The notes under the pieces were generated by a model. The model worked only from the letters and a program-made list of their open reading frames with translations. It ran no database searches and was not told the origin of the DNA. Position numbers and translations under genes: made by a program. Shown here piece by piece: positions 5,754 to 12,721 of a stretch of DNA of 29,831 nucleotides (positions are counted from its first letter, which is position 1; each line of letters begins with the position of its first letter). Origin of the DNA: a virus; IMG/VR virus record IMGVR_UViG_3300017951_000077, positions 1 to 29,831 of that record; one strand, given 5' to 3'.

Positions 5754-6347
5754 ATGCCAAAGTTTAGAGACATTTTTGATGTCTTAGAAGAAAAACCAAA
5801 AAAGAAACGCAAACGCCGAACCAAGGCGGAAATGGCAGCTGCCCGTGAAAAAGAAGCGCAGTTGGAAGCAGAAAAGAATTTTGTGGTTCCACAAAATACA
5901 ACTGTATATTCTAATAGGCCCATACCAACTAAATCATCCAGGCCTATAAAAAAATATCCACCACCCCCACCAAAACCAAAATTTGATCTTTCTAAAATAG
6001 AAGAAGAAATAGTCTTGCCAGGCGGGGCAAAATATGGTATAACTAAAGAAACAAAACATGGTAAACATATGATCTACTACTGTAGTGCTGCAAAAGATTG
6101 GAGCATATTATATGATGCAAGATATAATGATGTATCGAAACATTGGAATTTTTATAACAAATTAAAAGTTAGATTAGAGAGTGAAAAAAATGGAAGCACA
6201 AAAAAATCCGTGGCATCTAGAAATAGAACCAGCAAAACTAAAACTTCTGCTAAGCGAAAAAGTACAAAAGGTGGTGTTCGAAAAAGCAGACGGAACGATT
6301 CGGGAGATGATGTGTACAACAAATCCAAATATAGTGCCGTGGCCTGA
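5754..6347 (+). CDS. basic protein with Lys/Arg-rich termini, overlaps next gene
   Basis: An open frame of 197 residues. Residues 15-40 are a charged helix (KPKKKRKRRTKAEMAAAREK), then a Pro-rich linker (KKYPPPPPKPKF), then a small domain (LPGGAKYGITKE ... HMIYYCSAAKDWSILYDARY). The last ~52 residues are Lys/Ser/Thr/Arg-rich and lie wholly over the next gene in another frame. That tail is either a true overprinted basic tail or a readthrough caused by loss of the original stop near 6189. ATG 5754 follows TTGGAG at 5743-5747. Nucleic-acid binding is plausible from charge, not proven. Confidence 0.6.
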   Translation: MPKFRDIFDVLEEKPKKKRKRRTKAEMAAAREKEAQLEAEKNFVVPQNTTVYSNRPIPTKSSRPIKKYPPPPPKPKFDLSKIEEEIVLPGGAKYGITKETKHGKHMIYYCSAAKDWSILYDARYNDVSKHWNFYNKLKVRLESEKNGSTKKSVASRNRTSKTKTSAKRKSTKGGVRKSRRNDSGDDVYNKSKYSAVA

Positions 6348-6486
6348 TAACCCTACTGAAGCAGAAGGGCGCATTTCCGAAAAAAGAAATAAAGATGAAA
6401 ATCTTTTTTCAGTATGGGACGTGGAAAAGGAAGGATGGAGATCCTTTCGATTTGAAAGACTTATTAAATACGGAGATCCAGAATAA
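6190..6486 (+). CDS. WYL_2/SH3-like small protein
   Basis: A 98-residue protein with pattern VVFEKADGTIREMMCTTNP ... FSVWDVEKEGWRSFRFERL, which I recall from small SH3-like (WYL_2, DUF2693-type) proteins common in T4-like marine phages. Function unknown; the fold suggests nucleic-acid or ligand binding. ATG 6190 follows GAGAG plus a 7-A run. It overlaps the preceding frame by 158 nt in the +1 frame. The conserved pattern makes this the frame under protein selection in the shared region. Its stop touches the next start (TAATG at 6484-6488). Confidence 0.7.
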   Translation: MEAQKNPWHLEIEPAKLKLLLSEKVQKVVFEKADGTIREMMCTTNPNIVPWPDNPTEAEGRISEKRNKDENLFSVWDVEKEGWRSFRFERLIKYGDPE

Positions 6487-6749
6487 TGGGAAAGAAAAAA
6501 CTAAGAGATAAGTATACTTCTAAGGGCGAACGTAGAAGTGTTGCTAAGCACAACCGCACACCAATGCCAAAGAATACAATCGGTCGTTTGATTCGTCAGA
6601 GGGATGCCTGGAAAGAGGGCAAGAATGTTGTTATCACTATGGCAAATCCAAATCCAAATGAAACAAACAAAAAATTTATTAGAGTAAATGCTAGAGAACT
6701 TTGGGGAGATCCAAAGAAACAAAGAGCTTACTCCATGAAAGATGCTTGA
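6486..6749 (+). CDS. conserved basic phage hypothetical protein
   Basis: An 87-residue basic protein: Lys/Arg-rich N-terminus (GKKKLRDKYTSKGERRSV), then WKEGKNVVITMANPNPNETN and KKFIRVNARELWGDPK. I recall similar NPNxxETNxxFIRVNA proteins of unknown role in T4-like marine phages. Charge suggests nucleic-acid or ribosome contact. Start overlaps the previous stop (TAATG); stop overlaps the next start (TGATG). Confidence 0.65.
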   Translation: MGKKKLRDKYTSKGERRSVAKHNRTPMPKNTIGRLIRQRDAWKEGKNVVITMANPNPNETNKKFIRVNARELWGDPKKQRAYSMKDA

Positions 6750-7555
6750 TGGTTGAATTTGACATAAAACCTTTGCATAAGAATAAAGCCTCTTTGTTTG
6801 TCGCAGAGAGGCACTATTCTGCTGTTATGCCTAGATTGACTAAACATTATCTTGGTTTTTTTGTCAAAGAAGAATTGATGGGTGTACTAACATTGGGGTG
6901 GGGCACAAATCCAATGGGAACAATAAAGAAAATGTTTCCAGACTTGACAACAAAAGATTACTTTGAAATTGGCAAGATGTGTATGGACGAGACAATGCCA
7001 AGAAATTCTGAAAGTCAGATGTTATCGCAAACAGTTAAATGGATGAAACAGAATACTCCAGATATCAAATTTTTATACACTTGGGCAGATGGAATTGTGG
7101 GCAAGCCTGGCTATGTTTATCAATCTGCTAACTTCTTGCATGGCGGTTTTATTTGGTCTGATGTTTATGTTTCAGAAACAGGAGAGAAAGTACACTTTAG
7201 AACCATCCAAAGACAAATGAAAAAAGAGATGGGTAGATTTGATACAAAATATGGCCCACGACCAAATGATGAAAAAATGGGTCAGCTAGGGTTTTCTAGA
7301 GTTTGGGGAAAGCAGTTTAGATATATCTATCCATTGACTAAAAAAGATAGAAAGTATATGAATAGATACTCGACTTGTAGTTGGGATAATAATTATCCTA
7401 AAGATAGTGATCTACAATGGAAGATAAAAAAACCAGGCGAAACAGAATATACTATCACTGATACAATGCCTTTTATACATAGTAAAGATGTTAAACACAA
7501 TACTGCAAATATAAGAAGGTATAAATCAGAAATAAGTATTGACGATTTTTTATAA
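6749..7555 (+). CDS. Mom-like GNAT-fold protein, putative DNA modification
   Basis: A 268-residue protein. The region 17-145 resembles the phage Mu Mom family: AERHYS near the N-terminus, LGFFVKEELMGVLTLGWGTNP as the N-terminal GNAT strands, FEIGKMCMDETMPRNSESQML as the substrate and helix segment, and LYTWADGIVGKPGYVYQSANF as the conserved core. Mu Mom converts adenines to a carbamoylmethyl form that resists host restriction; a similar role here is inference. The C-terminal ~100 residues contain QFRYIYPLTKKDRKY and a tail rich in charged residues. Start 6749 couples to the preceding stop (TGATG); the earlier in-frame start at 6701 would overlap. Confidence 0.6.
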   Translation: MVEFDIKPLHKNKASLFVAERHYSAVMPRLTKHYLGFFVKEELMGVLTLGWGTNPMGTIKKMFPDLTTKDYFEIGKMCMDETMPRNSESQMLSQTVKWMKQNTPDIKFLYTWADGIVGKPGYVYQSANFLHGGFIWSDVYVSETGEKVHFRTIQRQMKKEMGRFDTKYGPRPNDEKMGQLGFSRVWGKQFRYIYPLTKKDRKYMNRYSTCSWDNNYPKDSDLQWKIKKPGETEYTITDTMPFIHSKDVKHNTANIRRYKSEISIDDFL

Positions 7556-7565
7556 GGAGAATGAT

Positions 7566-8120
7566 ATGGTTGAATTGCCAAAATGGAAATCTTTCTATAA
7601 ATTTAGTTATATAGAAACAGAAAATGGAAGTGAGAGTCAAAAGATTGATTATAAGTTTGATTCTTCTGAATTTGCATTACCAGAAGTACTAGCTAAGATC
7701 GAAGATTTTCTTATTGCGTCTGGATATGATTGGATTCAGAGAGGTACTTTATCTGTAAAAAATAAAAGAAATGATTTGTTTACAAGCACCGAATTAGGAT
7801 CATTACCAGACGATTTGGAATTAGAATTAGCAGATTCATTGAAGAGTGCTCTAGAAGAACTCAAAAGACAGAATAATATTGAGATTGGTGAGAGAATGAT
7901 GGGAATAGACAGAACTGCAAAGGTTGTAAGTATAAATGATGGAAAAGAAATTCCAGAGTTTAATATGGATACATCATTTCAGCATATAACACCAGAAACC
8001 CTTAATGTTAGATGGGATGAATATGATCAAACTATCACATATGGTGGAATTCCAATTGAAGAAATAGATTTTTCAAAACATGAATATGAAGTAGACGAAG
8101 AAGATAATATTTTACATTAG
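7566..8120 (+). CDS. hypothetical protein
   Basis: A 184-residue acidic soluble protein. The N-terminal part alternates strands (KWKSFYKFSYIET ... QKIDYKFDSSEF), followed by helices (LEELKRQNNIEIGERMM) and a beta-rich acidic tail (DQTITYGGIPIEEIDF). No family recognised. ATG 7566 is preceded by AAGGAGA at 7554-7560; another in-frame start at 7539 lies within the preceding gene. It lies between the Mom-like gene and the endolysin. Confidence 0.65.
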   Translation: MVELPKWKSFYKFSYIETENGSESQKIDYKFDSSEFALPEVLAKIEDFLIASGYDWIQRGTLSVKNKRNDLFTSTELGSLPDDLELELADSLKSALEELKRQNNIEIGERMMGIDRTAKVVSINDGKEIPEFNMDTSFQHITPETLNVRWDEYDQTITYGGIPIEEIDFSKHEYEVDEEDNILH

Positions 8121-8132
8121 AAAGGATTATAA

Positions 8133-8600
8133 ATGGGATTTAATTTATCAAATAGATCGAAGGCAAAACTAGAAGGAGTGCATCCAGATATGGTTGCAGT
8201 CGTTGAGCGAGCCATAGAGCTCACTAAAGTTGATTTTGGTGTCACTTATGGAGTTAGAACGCTTGAAGAACAGGAGAGACTTGTAGCAAGTGGTCGCTCA
8301 CAGACTATGAAGTCTAAACATCTTATTCAAGACTCTGGTTATTCACATGCGGTGGATGTGGTAGCTTATGATGGTCCTGATGTAGTTTGGGAAATTAATG
8401 TATATGACGATATTTGTGATGCTTTCAAACAGGCCGCTGAAGAGCTTGGAGTAGCGATCAAGTGGGGTGCTGCTTGGTCAGAAGGCGATATCAGATCTTA
8501 TTCTGGTACTGCTGAAGATGCTATGAATGCATACATAGATCTTCGTCGCAGTCAAGGTCGGAGGCCTTTTATCGATGGGCCACACTTTGAACTTATGTGA
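8133..8600 (+). CDS. M15-family peptidase, endolysin
   Basis: A 155-residue protein of the size of stand-alone phage L-alanyl-D-glutamate endopeptidases. It has the early TYGVRTLEEQ loop, the zinc motif SKH...HAVDVVAY (H63 or H72 and D75) and the C-terminal GPHFEL with H151. These peptidases cut peptidoglycan stem peptides, releasing progeny at the end of infection. The segment between SKH and AVD is longer than the usual SRHxxGxAVD by about five residues (IQDSG-type insertion), so which histidine binds zinc is uncertain. AAAGGA precedes the ATG. There is no signal peptide, so export would need a holin. Confidence 0.8.
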   Translation: MGFNLSNRSKAKLEGVHPDMVAVVERAIELTKVDFGVTYGVRTLEEQERLVASGRSQTMKSKHLIQDSGYSHAVDVVAYDGPDVVWEINVYDDICDAFKQAAEELGVAIKWGAAWSEGDIRSYSGTAEDAMNAYIDLRRSQGRRPFIDGPHFELM

Positions 8601-8626
8601 TATATTTGCAATACTTTAAAAAAGTG

Positions 8627-8657
8627 TTGACATGTCGTAATAATTGTGGTATAAATA
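8627..8657 (+). promoter_or_regulatory. promoter of the tmRNA gene (sigma70 type, with late-type box)
   Basis: TTGACA (8627-8632), 17-nt spacer, TATAAA (8650-8655). The -10 lies in TATAAATA (8650-8657), identical to the T4 late promoter element, so the site could serve both host RNA polymerase early and gp55/gp33-modified polymerase late. Initiation is expected near 8662, just ahead of the tmRNA acceptor part. Confidence 0.75.
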
Positions 8658-8690
8658 AATTCGTAATTGTTGATGCAATTCAAAACACAT

Positions 8691-8990
8691 ACTGGACTTG
8701 GGGGCAGTACCCAACGCCTCCACCATAAATGCACTATGTCCTGCTGCATCAGGAAGTTATGCAGAACATAGGTTGCCCACGATGGGACGCCGAAGTTAGT
8801 GCATTTTTGATGGGGGCGAACTAGGATCGACAGGTGAGTAGAGATGAGTGGAGATTACCGTGGTGGCTTACGATATTCGGCCAACTAAACTAAATGCAAA
8901 CGATAATTTTGCACCTTCTGAGTTCGCTCTAGCAGCGTAACCACAGGGGGTTGGCCACTCACCTAGCAACAGAAGAAGTGGCGCTCATAA
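8691..8990 (+). ncRNA. ssrA: circularly permuted (two-piece-type) tmRNA
   Basis: The acceptor part comes first: T arm TTGGG-GGCAGTA-CCCAA (8698-8714), CGCCTCC (8715-8721), A, encoded CCA (8723-8725). The 5' tRNA-like half follows downstream: GGGGGCG (8812-8818), complementary to CGCCTCC with one G-U pair, then AACTAGGATCGACAGG. The tag ORF 8896-8940 starts at GCA and encodes ANDNFAPSEFALAA then TAA, a typical alphaproteobacterial degradation tag. GGTGAGT (8833-8839) pairs with ACTCACC (8957-8963). This order is the alphaproteobacterial permuted arrangement, processed to two RNAs. tmRNA with SmpB rescues stalled ribosomes; SmpB would come from the host. Ends are approximate. Confidence 0.92.
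8726..8811 (+). other. intervening segment of permuted tmRNA with closing stem
   Basis: This spacer joins the acceptor CCA to the 5' end of the coding piece and should be removed in maturation. It is closed by a perfect 10-bp repeat AAATGCACTA (8727-8736) / TAGTGCATTT (8797-8806), directly extending the acceptor stem. Inside are CTGCAT/ATGCAG and CCCA-CGA-TGGG hairpins. The long closing stem may guide RNase cleavage at both junctions. Confidence 0.7.
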
Positions 8991-9008
8991 TAAAAAGGAA
9001 TAACAAAA

Positions 9009-9362
9009 ATGAGAAGTATTATTTTGTCAGGTGCATTTGCACTTGTATTGGCAAGTTCGGCCGCAGCGATGGAACTTGGAAACGGTCTTTCATGGAACAA
9101 TGAAGTGACAGCAGAAAGAAATTTGGAAACAGAAACAAATAGCTTTACATTTGAAACTGATGTTGCATGGGATTTTGGATTGGGTACTTTAGAAGTCGGC
9201 CCAAATGTATTTGATCTTGAAAATATTGAATGGACTTCAACAGAATACCAAGTAACTATGCCAGTCAAATTTCTTGATGGCGCAGAAGTTTTTACAAAAA
9301 CATCTACCAATAGTGATTGGGAAATTGGTGACGTAACAATCGGCGCATCTTTCACATTCTAA
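9009..9362 (+). CDS. small exported protein, beta-rich, outer-membrane-like end
   Basis: A 117-residue protein with a clear Sec signal peptide: MRSIILSGAFALVLASSAAA with likely AxA cleavage around residue 20. The mature part is acidic, lacks cysteine and alternates in beta fashion (ETNSFTFETDVAWDFGLGTL, STEYQVTMPVKFL). It ends in GASFTF; a terminal Phe after alternating residues is typical of outer-membrane strands, but at about 97 residues it is short for a barrel. AAGGA lies 9 nt before ATG. It directly follows the tmRNA and precedes a terminator-like hairpin, so it may share the tmRNA promoter. Possible roles are surface exclusion or envelope modification; no family recognised. Confidence 0.75.
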   Translation: MRSIILSGAFALVLASSAAAMELGNGLSWNNEVTAERNLETETNSFTFETDVAWDFGLGTLEVGPNVFDLENIEWTSTEYQVTMPVKFLDGAEVFTKTSTNSDWEIGDVTIGASFTF

Positions 9363-9394
9363 ATATTTACAGGGTTGCTACTTAATAAGCACGC

Positions 9395-9422
9395 CTCCCC
9401 CCACGGTTAGGGGGAGATTTTA
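9395..9422 (+). terminator. terminator-like hairpin
   Basis: Perfect 7-bp GC-rich stem CTCCCCC (9395-9401) / GGGGGAG (9410-9416) with an 8-nt loop, followed by ATTTTA. The T tract is short. Position just after the exported-protein gene fits a terminator of the tmRNA unit. Confidence 0.6.
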
Positions 9423-9444
9423 CACACAGACACAGGAGAAAAAA

Positions 9445-9666
9445 ATGTCTAATAAAAATCCTTTTGAAATTCGTTCCGAAATGCTTCAACTTGCCAAAGA
9501 TTATATGGATCAGCAATATCACATGAATCGTGAGTTCGCGGAGAAAATGTATGAAGCAGGTAAAAGCTCTATGGAAGAGTGGCAAAAAGCCAATCAAATG
9601 TATTCAATGGATGAACTAATGGAAAAAGCAAAAGAAATGTATTCTTTTGTTTCTAAAAAAGACTAG
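9445..9666 (+). CDS. conserved small helical phage protein
   Basis: A 73-residue all-helical protein beginning MSNKNPFEIRSEMLQLAKDY and ending in KEMYSFVSKKD, with many Met, Glu and Lys. Similar NPFEIRxEMLQLAKDY proteins occur, to my recollection, in T4-like marine phages with unknown function. A phasin-like or coiled-coil role is possible. ACAGGAGAA is placed well before the ATG. It follows a terminator and has no obvious promoter of its own. Confidence 0.7.
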   Translation: MSNKNPFEIRSEMLQLAKDYMDQQYHMNREFAEKMYEAGKSSMEEWQKANQMYSMDELMEKAKEMYSFVSKKD

Positions 9667-9676
9667 CTGAAATGCG

Positions 9677-9782
9677 GATGTCGGATACAAGTAAATCATA
9701 TATATTTTAGTGGTTATGAATTTCTAAGATTGAAATATCAATAAACGGAAAATATAATTGAATAAAGCTTGTATCCAACATC
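9677..9782. repeat. long inverted repeat in intergenic gap
   Basis: GATGTCGGATACAAG (9677-9691) is complementary to CTTGTATCCAACATC (9768-9782) at 14 of 15 positions, with a 76-nt AT-rich loop that contains a small hairpin ATTGA-AATA-TCAAT. No ORF or promoter is visible in the 137-nt gap. It may be an RNA processing or stability element, or a small RNA. Not a classical terminator, since no T tract follows. Confidence 0.5.
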
Positions 9783-9803
9783 TAAAAGTGAATAGAGGTA
9801 ATA

Positions 9804-10091
9804 ATGCCATTATATACATTTAGATGTAAAAGTTGTAATCACGAATTTGAACATTCGTGTAAAATATCAGAGAGGGACGAAGCCCTACGTGGTTCTTGTC
9901 CGTCTTGCGTTCACCCCGAAAAATGTACATTAGAACAGATCATTACCAAAGTAAACATTGGTGATCCAACTGGTCGTGCAAAAGTTCCCCTTGAATTTAA
10001 AGAAAAAGTATTAGATAAGGTTGATGCTGTGCCAGGCGCTGCAAAACGTGAATCTAAATTTAATGTAGAGAGATCTGCCTCGGGGTATTAG
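9804..10091 (+). CDS. FmdB-type zinc-ribbon protein
   Basis: A 95-residue protein. PLYTFRCKSCNHEFEH with C8/C11 and GSCPSC with C32/C35 form a four-cysteine zinc ribbon of the FmdB regulatory-protein type. The remainder (residues 45-95) is charged and lacks further motifs. Such proteins are small putative nucleic-acid binders of unknown role and occur in many T4-like phages. AGAGGTAATA precedes the ATG. It is followed by PhoH after about 50 nt. Confidence 0.8.
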   Translation: MPLYTFRCKSCNHEFEHSCKISERDEALRGSCPSCVHPEKCTLEQIITKVNIGDPTGRAKVPLEFKEKVLDKVDAVPGAAKRESKFNVERSASGY

Positions 10092-10140
10092 ATATTTACA
10101 AGCTTACAATTAGTTTTCCCCCAACAATAGGAGTCTGATC

Positions 10141-10860
10141 GTGAGCAGAAGGTCTAAGAAAAATAGAAGTAGTAACAATAGATTAATTGGTTTAGATAGC
10201 AGGAGTACAGATTTAAAAAAAATTTTTCCAATGACACCAGCACAAGATAAAGTATTTTCTTCATTTGAACAAGGAAATCATTTATTCTTACATGGAGTTG
10301 CAGGCACAGGTAAAACTTTCGTTTCATTATATCTTGCATTGAATGAATTGCTTTCTAAAAGATCGATGTATAGAGAAATACAGATAATCAGAAGTGTAGT
10401 TCCAACAAGAGATATGGGATTCTTGCCCGGCACAGAAAAACAGAAAACAGAATCATATGAAGCACCATATAAAACAATTGTAAACGAATTGTTTCAGTGT
10501 GGCACAGCATATGAAAGTTTAAGAAAAACCAATTTAATTAATTTTAGTTCTACATCATTTATTCGTGGCCAAACATTTTACGATAGCATAATAATTGTTG
10601 ATGAATGTCAAAATATGAACTTTCATGAACTAGATTCAGTAATTACTAGAATAGGAGATAATTGTTTAATAATATTCTGTGGAGACTTTAGACAGTCTGA
10701 CTTCAGATGGGAAGATGAGAAAAATGGCATCAAAGAATTTATGAAAATTATCAGAAAGATGTCACAGTTTTCATTCATAGAATTTGGCCAAGAGGACATT
10801 GTAAGGAGCGCACTAGTTAAAGATTACATTATAAATAAACTAGAACTAGGAATTGCGTAA
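10141..10860 (+). CDS. phoH: PhoH-like P-loop ATPase
   Basis: A 239-residue PhoH family protein. The PMTPAQDKVFSSFEQG lead-in, Walker A GVAGTGKT (52-59) and Walker B IIIVDECQN (D154, E155) are all present, with the sensor region IIFCGDFRQSD. PhoH proteins are P-loop NTPases, proposed RNA helicases or RNases linked in hosts to phosphate starvation, and very frequent in marine phages. The first 28 residues are basic and probably disordered. The start is GTG, supported by AGGAG about 9 nt upstream (AATAGGAGTCTGATC). The next ATG follows the stop directly. Confidence 0.9.
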   Translation: MSRRSKKNRSSNNRLIGLDSRSTDLKKIFPMTPAQDKVFSSFEQGNHLFLHGVAGTGKTFVSLYLALNELLSKRSMYREIQIIRSVVPTRDMGFLPGTEKQKTESYEAPYKTIVNELFQCGTAYESLRKTNLINFSSTSFIRGQTFYDSIIIVDECQNMNFHELDSVITRIGDNCLIIFCGDFRQSDFRWEDEKNGIKEFMKIIRKMSQFSFIEFGQEDIVRSALVKDYIINKLELGIA

Positions 10861-11184
10861 ATGTCAAATGTAATAGATGCAGCAGAGTATTTCAGTATTA
10901 AGAAAGAACAGGGCCTCCCAACACTGGAGTCGATCAAAGATTATATTGACTATGGAGATGAATCAGATCAAATTTGTCAGCATGTTATGTTGGATTTAAT
11001 CGAAACATTATCTGTAGAATATGAATTTGAAACACAGGATTTGAGGTTCTTAGATGAATTAGCTTTTCTGCATCTAATACTACAAGCAATTGTTGACAGA
11101 CAATTAGATATTGATAATCCATTTATTGAAGAGATGAATGTAGCAATTAGTAATTTGAAAAGGGAACATAAGAAAGAAGTATAA
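10861..11184 (+). CDS. hypothetical acidic helical protein
   Basis: A 107-residue, acidic, helical protein (YIDYGDESDQICQHVMLDLIETL ... FLHLILQAIVDRQLDID). No family recognised. It starts immediately after the PhoH stop and overlaps the exonuclease start by one base, so PhoH, this gene and the exonuclease appear to be one coupled unit. Confidence 0.7.
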   Translation: MSNVIDAAEYFSIKKEQGLPTLESIKDYIDYGDESDQICQHVMLDLIETLSVEYEFETQDLRFLDELAFLHLILQAIVDRQLDIDNPFIEEMNVAISNLKREHKKEV

Positions 11185-11858
11185 TGTTTAATCATGTTGA
11201 TGTTGACTTACCGATTAATAAGCTTAGTCGAGTAAATGAAAATGGTAAAAGATGGTATCTAACACCAGACGGAAATAAGTATCCATCTATAACAACAGTC
11301 CTTTCGTGGTTTTCTGCGAAAGGACTTATGGAATGGAGAAAAAGAGTTGGTGAAGAGGTTGCCAATAAAATCACTACTCAAGCTGCCCGAAGTGGAACTA
11401 GTGTTCATCAAATGGCAGAAGATCATCTAAACAATTTAGAATGGAAATCAAAAAAGACTCTGCCTAATGACATAGAAACTTTTTTGAAAATAAAACCTGT
11501 CTTAGATGAAAGAATTGATAATGTGTATGCACAGGAACATCCATTATATTCAGATCATTTAGGACTGGCTGGGACGGTTGACTGTGTTGCCGAATTTGAT
11601 GGTAAACTATCCATAATTGACTTCAAGACTTCTAGGCAAAGCATGATTGGAGATAAATATGGTAAGTTAGAAAAATATTTTTGTCAGGCTTCTGGTTACG
11701 CAGTGATGTTTGAGGAGAGATATAAAATGCCCATAAATAATTTAGTCATTATTGCGGCGGTGGCAGACAAAGACGAACCAGAGGTTTTTGTGTCTAAACG
11801 AGATGTTCATATAAAAGAACTAATAAATATGACAGAAGAATATAAAAATAGGTTTTAG
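11184..11858 (+). CDS. PD-(D/E)XK exonuclease (RecB/MGME1-like)
   Basis: A 224-residue protein. YPSITTVLSWFSAKGLMEW is the typical N-terminal substrate region. AARSGTSVHQMAEDHL matches the GTxVHxxxE motif, and GLAGTVDCVAEFDGKLSIIDFKT provides the catalytic D133 and D146-x-K148. CQASGYAVMF corresponds to the motif after the active site (QxxxY). These Mg-dependent nucleases act on DNA ends in recombination and replication; in T4-like marine phages such a protein is often annotated as exonuclease. Start overlaps the preceding stop (TAATG). Confidence 0.85.
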   Translation: MFNHVDVDLPINKLSRVNENGKRWYLTPDGNKYPSITTVLSWFSAKGLMEWRKRVGEEVANKITTQAARSGTSVHQMAEDHLNNLEWKSKKTLPNDIETFLKIKPVLDERIDNVYAQEHPLYSDHLGLAGTVDCVAEFDGKLSIIDFKTSRQSMIGDKYGKLEKYFCQASGYAVMFEERYKMPINNLVIIAAVADKDEPEVFVSKRDVHIKELINMTEEYKNRF

Positions 11859-11868
11859 GAAAAAATAA

Positions 11869-12660
11869 ATGTCCAGAGTAGTTAGATTGGTTAGCGACAG
11901 AATTCCATTGGGAATTGAGCATCATCTTGGAGTTCTCTATGAGCCCCAATATGAGGATGGGGCCCCTTTTGTTTGGGGGAATTTTTATTTATTTGGTGTT
12001 ACCAGATTGGATAAAAACACTGATGATCTTGAGATTGTTCCAGAAAAAACAGTTACTCTTAATTCACAAATTAGAGAAAAGAGAGTGACACTCGCGCCTG
12101 GCCAGACTGTAAAGTTAAAAGTTAATAATTCTTCTGTAGGAATTGCTAGAGTTGCTTTACTCATAAGTGCTAGCACTAGTGATGGGAGTGTGGATATAAT
12201 TTTTGATGATAAAAATAAAACAGTTGTTCATACAAACGAAACTTCATGGATGCAATATATTGATTTAACTCTGACGCCCGTAAAAGATTTTCCTACAGTT
12301 ACATATTCCCTTTCGATAGATAGACAAATCGGAGAATGGGGATACAATTTAATTAATTCTACAAGTCCATATCCAAAATTTCCATCATCTCCACAATTAG
12401 TTGCTCAATGGGATACTAAAAAATTTGAAAATGTGAGTTGTACTATAGTTTTTGGACAAAGATTCGGAGAACGTCTGGGACAAACAAAAATTCATATCAA
12501 TTCTATAGAAAGTAAATTTTTGATTTTGCCATATAGATGGAAAAATAGTGGATGTAGCAAAGCAGATATTGTATGTCATTTTGATGTATTGTCTGAAAAT
12601 GGAGATGTTGCTAAATTTAAATGTAAAGAATTAGCAGGTATAGACGGCATAAGTTATTAA
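11869..12660 (+). CDS. beta-rich hypothetical protein, possibly structural
   Basis: A 263-residue protein without cysteine-rich or catalytic motifs. It alternates strands throughout (RVTLAPGQTVKLKVNNSSVG, VTYSLSIDRQIG, CTIVFGQRFG), suggesting one or two jelly-roll or Ig-like domains such as those on virion surfaces. No family recognised. AGGAAAAAATA precedes the ATG only 10 nt after the exonuclease stop. Early-region placement argues somewhat against a virion role. Confidence 0.65.
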   Translation: MSRVVRLVSDRIPLGIEHHLGVLYEPQYEDGAPFVWGNFYLFGVTRLDKNTDDLEIVPEKTVTLNSQIREKRVTLAPGQTVKLKVNNSSVGIARVALLISASTSDGSVDIIFDDKNKTVVHTNETSWMQYIDLTLTPVKDFPTVTYSLSIDRQIGEWGYNLINSTSPYPKFPSSPQLVAQWDTKKFENVSCTIVFGQRFGERLGQTKIHINSIESKFLILPYRWKNSGCSKADIVCHFDVLSENGDVAKFKCKELAGIDGISY

Positions 12661-12721
12661 AGCCGTATATTAATTACTATGTGAATTTGAAAAACAACTT
12701 AAAAACGAAAGGAGGTAATAC

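Noticed and set aside
5609-5923. Minus-strand 104-codon ORF
   Set aside because: Antisense to tRNA-Thr, tRNA-Leu and the following gene; the end VVPLEGLEPPTH is the familiar artefact of antisense tRNA-Leu.
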